A stretch of DNA of 38,016 nucleotides from the NCBI RefSeq assembly GCF_000812565.1, contig NZ_JTAM01000036.1, forward strand, positions 1 to 38,016. The letters are read 5' to 3'. Positions 34,697 to 38,016 of this stretch are shown here, piece after piece. This DNA comes from Flammeovirga sp. OC4. GTDB taxonomy: Bacteria > Bacteroidota > Bacteroidia > Cytophagales > Flammeovirgaceae. The notes beneath the pieces were generated by a model. The model searched no databases. It was not told the DNA's origin and saw only the letters and a program-made list of their open reading frames with translations. Within the stretch, counting starts at the first letter, position 1; each line of letters starts with the position of its first letter. The position numbers were made by a program, and so were the translations under genes.

Positions 34697-35386
34697 ATGT
34701 TCGATAAGGAAAATTTAAAACAGGCCGCTATTGGGGCCGGAGCCGTAACGGTGGGTGCCATCGTGGGTAAAAAAGTGCTCGGATATAGTGAGCAGCCTTT
34801 AGTTTCCATTGCAGCGATTGTAGCAGGAGGATTAGCAGCTTCAAAAGCAGACCGCAAGAATCCTTACCTAGCTCATTTAGGTACAGCACTTGTAGCAGCA
34901 GGTGCAACTGGTTTTGTGTCCAACCCAAAAACAGTTGAAAAATTCCCATTCATGAAAAACTATCTAGGAGCACCAGTAGCAGGTAACGCTGTCTCAGGTT
35001 TAGATGGTCTTGGAAGTGGTGAATTAGTGTACGGTCCTGACGGTCAGATGTACATGGTTCAAGGTCAAAACGGTATTGCAGGTAACGAGTTCAGACAAGA
35101 TGAACACGGAAACTTGTACCAAGTAAGTGGTTTGCCTATGGGTTCATTGGATGATGATCTGGATGAACTTGACGGTTTAGGTGATCTTGATGATCTGGAT
35201 GGTTTAGGTGAAGCAGATATTGAAGATCTGACTGGTTTAGACTATGCAGACGATATTGAAGACCTAGACGGTTTAGGTGAATTTGATGACGAAGACGAAC
35301 TTGACGGATTGGGCGAGATCGACGACTTAGACGAAGAACTTGACGGCCTAAATGGAGAGGATGAAGCTATTATGGCAATGAGCTAA
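34697..35386 (+). CDS. Gly/Ala-rich membrane protein with acidic LDGLG repeat tail
   Basis: 229 residues. The first ~80 residues contain three small-residue hydrophobic helices ('AAIGAGAVTVGAIVGKKVLG', 'LVSIAAIVAGGLAA', 'LGTALVAAGATGFV'), typical of small membrane proteins in membrane-containing virions. Then a beta segment 'ELVYGPDGQMYMVQG' and 'DEHGNLYQVSGL', comparable to the 'EVFY...GQYFY' unit of the two proteins upstream. From about residue 150 to the end it is Asp/Glu-rich with LDGLG repeats. It starts 20 bases after the previous stop and is followed by a strong hairpin. Confidence 0.65.
   Translation: MFDKENLKQAAIGAGAVTVGAIVGKKVLGYSEQPLVSIAAIVAGGLAASKADRKNPYLAHLGTALVAAGATGFVSNPKTVEKFPFMKNYLGAPVAGNAVSGLDGLGSGELVYGPDGQMYMVQGQNGIAGNEFRQDEHGNLYQVSGLPMGSLDDDLDELDGLGDLDDLDGLGEADIEDLTGLDYADDIEDLDGLGEFDDEDELDGLGEIDDLDEELDGLNGEDEAIMAMS
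35148..35355 (+). repeat. Acidic LDGLG coding repeats
   Basis: The C-terminal tail of the membrane protein contains four LDGLG units plus degenerate LTGLD and LDGLN units, separated by runs of Asp/Glu. A further LDGLG occurs near residue 105. The DNA copies (GGTTTAGGTGA-like) are diverged, so the protein motif, not the DNA, appears to be conserved. Confidence 0.8.
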
Positions 35387-35433
35387 ACTCTTCCATTCAA
35401 CAAAGAACACTCAAATCTCTATTCATACAAGCA

Positions 35434-35471
35434 AAGTAAGGTGAACTTAGTCACTTCACCTTACTTATTTT
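35434..35471 (+). terminator. 12-bp perfect hairpin upstream of the capsid candidate
   Basis: AAGTAAGGTGAA (35434-35445) pairs perfectly with TTCACCTTACTT (35455-35466), loop 9 bases, followed by ATTTTTA. It may be a terminator or an mRNA processing/stability element. Between it and the ATG at 35512 there is a direct repeat TTTTAAAGAC (35469-35478, 35494-35503) and no obvious promoter. Confidence 0.8.
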
Positions 35472-35511
35472 TAAAGACTAACAAATTTCTCAATTTTAAA
35501 GACCTATTATC

Positions 35512-36162
35512 ATGGCAGGTGTAAAAGTAGACACATCTAAAGAACAACGTCACTTATTCAGAGCGGCAAAGAAAAAAGGCGTTATTTTCGAAGCAACGCG
35601 TAAAGAAATTTTAGCTGGTAATGCTAGATTCATGGAAGCCGATTTATTGCACAGAGCGGAAATCACGACAGGTGCAGGTATTTACAACATCTTATTGTCC
35701 AACAACGATAAAGATGTAGGTGTTTCAGATTTACAGGGCAACATGACCGATCCGGGCGTAAACATCGCTGTAGGCCGTGTGCGTATTGGCTATGCCAAAG
35801 TCAATGAGTTCTTGGAAGATGGATCAACTCCAAACCCAGAATATGCAACAGCTAATGCTCAAAATGTTATCTACGATAACGCTTTGAAGGATCTTCCAGT
35901 AGAGCTTCGTCCTGCAAAATTGAAAGTTCAGCAAGACAACAAAACTTTATTCTCTCTTCCAGTAGAGCGATTTACCGTTGGTTCGGTATCATCAAAAGTA
36001 CAGGGTGAGGAAGATGTTTTGGCGTTGCAGACTCCAATCATTTTAGCAGAGCGTAAGGAGATCAAGATTCAGCTTGAGTTCTCTCCTTCAAAGGAAATGC
36101 CTGATGGAGCAAAACACTTCTTCGAAGTACGTTTCATGGGTGTACAAACTGCTTCTAAGTAA
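35512..36162 (+). CDS. Candidate major capsid protein
   Basis: 216 residues with a basic helical N-terminus (1-50, 'KEQRHLFRAAKKKGVIFEAT') and a beta-rich body ending 'FEVRFMGVQ'. Typical jelly-roll-like alternation is visible in 'SLPVERFTVGSVSSKVQGEE' and 'LALQTPIILAERKEIKIQLE'. No known capsid family signature was recognised, so the call rests on position in the structural operon, length, beta content, and the fact that the gene alone is bracketed by two strong hairpins, as expected for the most abundant protein. A 216-residue chain is short for a double jelly roll (usually about 260-400), so a single jelly roll, alone or with the next gene, is also possible. Confidence 0.5.
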   Translation: MAGVKVDTSKEQRHLFRAAKKKGVIFEATRKEILAGNARFMEADLLHRAEITTGAGIYNILLSNNDKDVGVSDLQGNMTDPGVNIAVGRVRIGYAKVNEFLEDGSTPNPEYATANAQNVIYDNALKDLPVELRPAKLKVQQDNKTLFSLPVERFTVGSVSSKVQGEEDVLALQTPIILAERKEIKIQLEFSPSKEMPDGAKHFFEVRFMGVQTASK

Positions 36163-36187
36163 GCATCATAAAAAAGTTTGAAAGTTA

Positions 36188-36226
36188 GAAAAAAAGGAAA
36201 AGGGTTTTACTCTTTTCCTTCTTTTC
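36188..36226 (+). terminator. Terminator after the capsid candidate
   Basis: AAGGAAAAG (36194-36202) pairs with CTTTTCCTT (36212-36220); with one mismatch the stem extends to about 15 pairs (36188-36226), and it is followed by a pyrimidine-rich stretch. It lies 25 bases after the capsid candidate and 15 before the next gene, so partial read-through must be assumed or the next gene has its own promoter. Confidence 0.7.
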
Positions 36227-36240
36227 CAAAATTTTGAAGC

Positions 36241-36651
36241 ATGTCAGAAAACAAGCAAACAGTAAAAAAGGAAGAAAAGGAATATTTCTACCAGACACAG
36301 CATATTTCTTTTCCTGACCAGCAACCAGCCGGAACACTGTATAAAGATATTGTTCTTAACAATGCTTATCAGCGTTGTGTAGGCATTGCACTATTTCCAA
36401 TTACAGATGGCGGTCAGTCATTTTACAGAATAGGTTTAGGGGATCAAAACCAAGACTACCTTAACAATATTCATTACAAAGCACTTGTTAGCAGTGAGGC
36501 ATCCGGGTTGGAAGTAGATAAACGTTTTTTAAAAGTGAATATCAAAGCGGAGGGGCATATTCTCAAACTCCGAACTGAGATTCAAAATCAGGTTACTTCT
36601 GAGCTGTCTTATGACTTTATTCTTCTTTTAGAAAGAGATAAAAAGATGTAA
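36241..36651 (+). CDS. Small beta-rich virion protein candidate
   Basis: 136 residues, Lys/Glu-rich first ~15, then beta-rich ('GTLYKDIVLNNAYQRCVGIA', 'FLKVNIKAEGHILKLRTEIQ', 'ELSYDFILLLER'). The alternation is compatible with a small jelly roll or minor capsid protein. Not recognised. Starts just after the terminator at 36226; the next gene begins 3 bases after its stop. Confidence 0.55.
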   Translation: MSENKQTVKKEEKEYFYQTQHISFPDQQPAGTLYKDIVLNNAYQRCVGIALFPITDGGQSFYRIGLGDQNQDYLNNIHYKALVSSEASGLEVDKRFLKVNIKAEGHILKLRTEIQNQVTSELSYDFILLLERDKKM

Positions 36652-36654
36652 CCT

Positions 36655-36930
36655 ATGTCCAGAAAAGTAGAAATCGTAATGGACACAATGATTGAGGATA
36701 ATCAAACTTTCTCACTCGATGGCTGTGTGGGTTTTTCTGTAGAGAACGCAGGAAATACAACCGCACTTTTTGGTTATGATGGCAGTGGCAGGCCCTTTGA
36801 TTTACCACCCGGAGAAACAAGAGTTTTCCAGCTTCCAAATGGCTATGAGTTTCATAAAACGATGTCTTCACAATTTATGGAAACTGGCAAAGGATTACTG
36901 AAGATTACCAAGTTTGTATTAAGTCTATAA
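36655..36930 (+). CDS. Small beta-rich virion protein candidate
   Basis: 91 residues with no signal peptide. Short strands 'FSVENAGNTTALFGYDGSGR', 'LPPGETRVFQLPNG' and 'GLLKITKFVLSL' suggest a compact beta-sandwich; the 'LPPGETRVF' segment resembles the edge loop of small carbohydrate- or capsid-decorating domains, but the similarity is weak. Starts 3 bases after the previous stop and ends 10 bases before the next gene, so the three are one transcription unit. Confidence 0.5.
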   Translation: MSRKVEIVMDTMIEDNQTFSLDGCVGFSVENAGNTTALFGYDGSGRPFDLPPGETRVFQLPNGYEFHKTMSSQFMETGKGLLKITKFVLSL

Positions 36931-36940
36931 TTGAATAAAA

Positions 36941-38016
36941 ATGTTAGGTGGAGTAGGACAAAAATTATCACTGAATAAGATCACGGAATCAACAGAACCG
37001 ACAAGGGTAGCAGTGAGTGACGGTACTTTTGTTTATCCTCCTATTCACCCTAAAAGGACTTATATCATTCCTGAGAAAACATTGCTTCTGGATTGTCAAG
37101 GCAAAGAATACTTTGAGTTTGAGACCTTGTTTAATGAAGCAATTGATATTGAGTTTTTCAGACTCAACGCAGGATCACGAGCCAAGCTATACATTTACAG
37201 AAACACAACTGCCGATTTGGTCATCGCTTTTGATAAAATCATTTACGGTCCTTCTCAATCTTTGAGGGTGAAGGGCGGTAAGTCAGTTTATATCATAGAA
37301 GTAGAGGCAATCAGAGATCCTTCCATTGATCAATCCATTCGTTATATCGTTAAAATAGACGGACAGCGTTACCAGTCATCCGGTGTTTTCCATACCACAA
37401 TTGGAATTCCCACTTTAGAGGATTTCGGCAGTATACCGAAAGGTACACCAGCTGAGGAAGTGATTGGTTTAACCGTCAATGAGTTATTTGAAAAAAGACT
37501 CTGGAAGCCCTCAGCGGCACCAAACTTTTATCCTCCAGACATCTCACTTTCACCAGCCGGAAAAACAGTTGAAGAAGGATCAACAATTGAAGTGAATTTC
37601 ACTTCCAATTACAATAGAAGGGATGCTGGGGCTGATTATGGGGCTACATTACTGTATCAGAACGGTGTGTATTTAGGCAATGTACCAGGTTCTTATCGCG
37701 TAAACATTTTTGGTCGCAATGAATTCAGAGCGAAGCAGTCTTATCTTCAAGGTGAAGGATTTAAAACAACAACAGATGGCATTGAATGGCCCAATACCAT
37801 TAAAGCAGGAACCGTACAGTCATCTACTGTAGTGATACAGGGGCAAAGGGGGGTGTTCTTTGGTGCTATGGAGCATATCCCACAATCAAGCAATGAACTA
37901 AGACAACTGGGGCTATTGCTGGATGGTAAAAAAAATCAAAGAATTGCCTTAAATACAGAATGGAAGGAACAGTATTTAGTTTTTGCCTATAGTTACCCCA
38001 TCAAACCGGACTGCAA
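36941..38016 (+). CDS. Beta-rich protein, candidate spike, 3' partial
   Basis: 358 complete codons and two bases of the next, open at the right edge. It starts MLGGVGQKLSLNKI, and its first part has strands such as 'RTYIIPEKTLLLDCQGKEYF' and 'GSRAKLYIYRNTTADLVIAF'. The second part from about residue 210 has an Ig-like look ('LSPAGKTVEEGSTIEVNFTS'). No catalytic motif is seen. As the largest beta-rich product after the capsid candidate it may be a receptor-binding or vertex protein (inference). Total length and C-terminus are unknown. Confidence 0.5.
   Translation, partial: MLGGVGQKLSLNKITESTEPTRVAVSDGTFVYPPIHPKRTYIIPEKTLLLDCQGKEYFEFETLFNEAIDIEFFRLNAGSRAKLYIYRNTTADLVIAFDKIIYGPSQSLRVKGGKSVYIIEVEAIRDPSIDQSIRYIVKIDGQRYQSSGVFHTTIGIPTLEDFGSIPKGTPAEEVIGLTVNELFEKRLWKPSAAPNFYPPDISLSPAGKTVEEGSTIEVNFTSNYNRRDAGADYGATLLYQNGVYLGNVPGSYRVNIFGRNEFRAKQSYLQGEGFKTTTDGIEWPNTIKAGTVQSSTVVIQGQRGVFFGAMEHIPQSSNELRQLGLLLDGKKNQRIALNTEWKEQYLVFAYSYPIKPDC

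Larger units (their letters stand above)
23077..38016. mobile_element. Provirus-like element, right end outside window
   Basis: From the leftward CI-like repressor at 23077 the content changes from conserved chromosomal genes to a repressor / early / replication / cargo / structural order typical of a temperate virus. The left boundary should lie in 22948-23077, between the sigma-54 regulator start and the repressor stop. The right end is not in the window. No integrase, terminase, portal or tail protein gene was recognised. Several structural candidates are membrane-active, which suggests a tailless membrane-containing virion (inference). An integrative plasmid-like element is the main alternative. 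Confidence 0.6.

Overview
The window looks like chromosomal DNA of a marine, polysaccharide-degrading member of the Bacteroidota, probably a Cytophagales bacterium of the Flammeovirga type (inference). The support is low GC, a chitinase with a type IX secretion (Por) C-terminal sorting domain, a giant secreted protein with 'SDAATW'-type surface modules, the block sigma-54 regulator - LptE - TPR protein - SecG, and promoters of the TTTG-N20-TAnnTTTG form used by the Bacteroidota primary sigma factor. No rRNA, tRNA or CRISPR array was recognised.

Host part (1 to about 22.95 kb). Positions 1-7043 (minus) hold the first 2347 codons of a giant secreted protein whose C-terminus lies outside the window. 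Divergent from it is an apparent operon: a 5'-nucleotidase split into two genes, with the C-terminal domain lipoprotein first and the Tat-exported metallophosphatase second, followed by a BCCT-family transporter. Next come a flavin-dependent oxidoreductase and a 1602-residue chitinase with two intact GH18 catalytic domains and three chitin-binding-type modules. A convergent lipoprotein amidohydrolase (YtcJ-like), a DUF1761 membrane protein, and the minus-strand envelope/secretion block (secG, TPR protein, lptE, sigma-54 activator) complete this part. Strong bidirectional terminators separate the convergent units.

Mobile part (about 23 kb to the right edge). A CI-like repressor faces left. A Bacteroidota consensus promoter drives an early block to the right: a small exported protein, small unknown proteins, a membrane protein with a Cys cluster, a possible replication protein, then a region rich in palindromes with four 9-bp iterons, then a CHC2/TOPRIM primase-like protein. 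A very AT-rich cargo pair (HipA-like kinase plus DUF3037 protein) follows, behind a 21-bp palindrome. From 30.4 kb there is a late-looking module. Two copies of a 34-bp block, ATCAAATTRGTTTA-N8-AGCAYCTCTTTA, lie upstream of a small acidic protein gene and of the structural operon.

The structural operon encodes a transglutaminase/papain-like cysteine enzyme fused to a membrane-active tail, a paralogue of that tail, a glycine-rich membrane protein with an acidic LDGLG repeat tail, a 216-residue protein gene bracketed by two hairpins (candidate capsid protein), two small beta-rich proteins, and a beta-rich protein running off the edge (candidate spike). No terminase, portal, tail, relaxase or integrase gene is visible. 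My best reading is a provirus of a tailless, membrane-containing virus with an unfamiliar structural gene set. That is inference from gene content; fold searches would be decisive.
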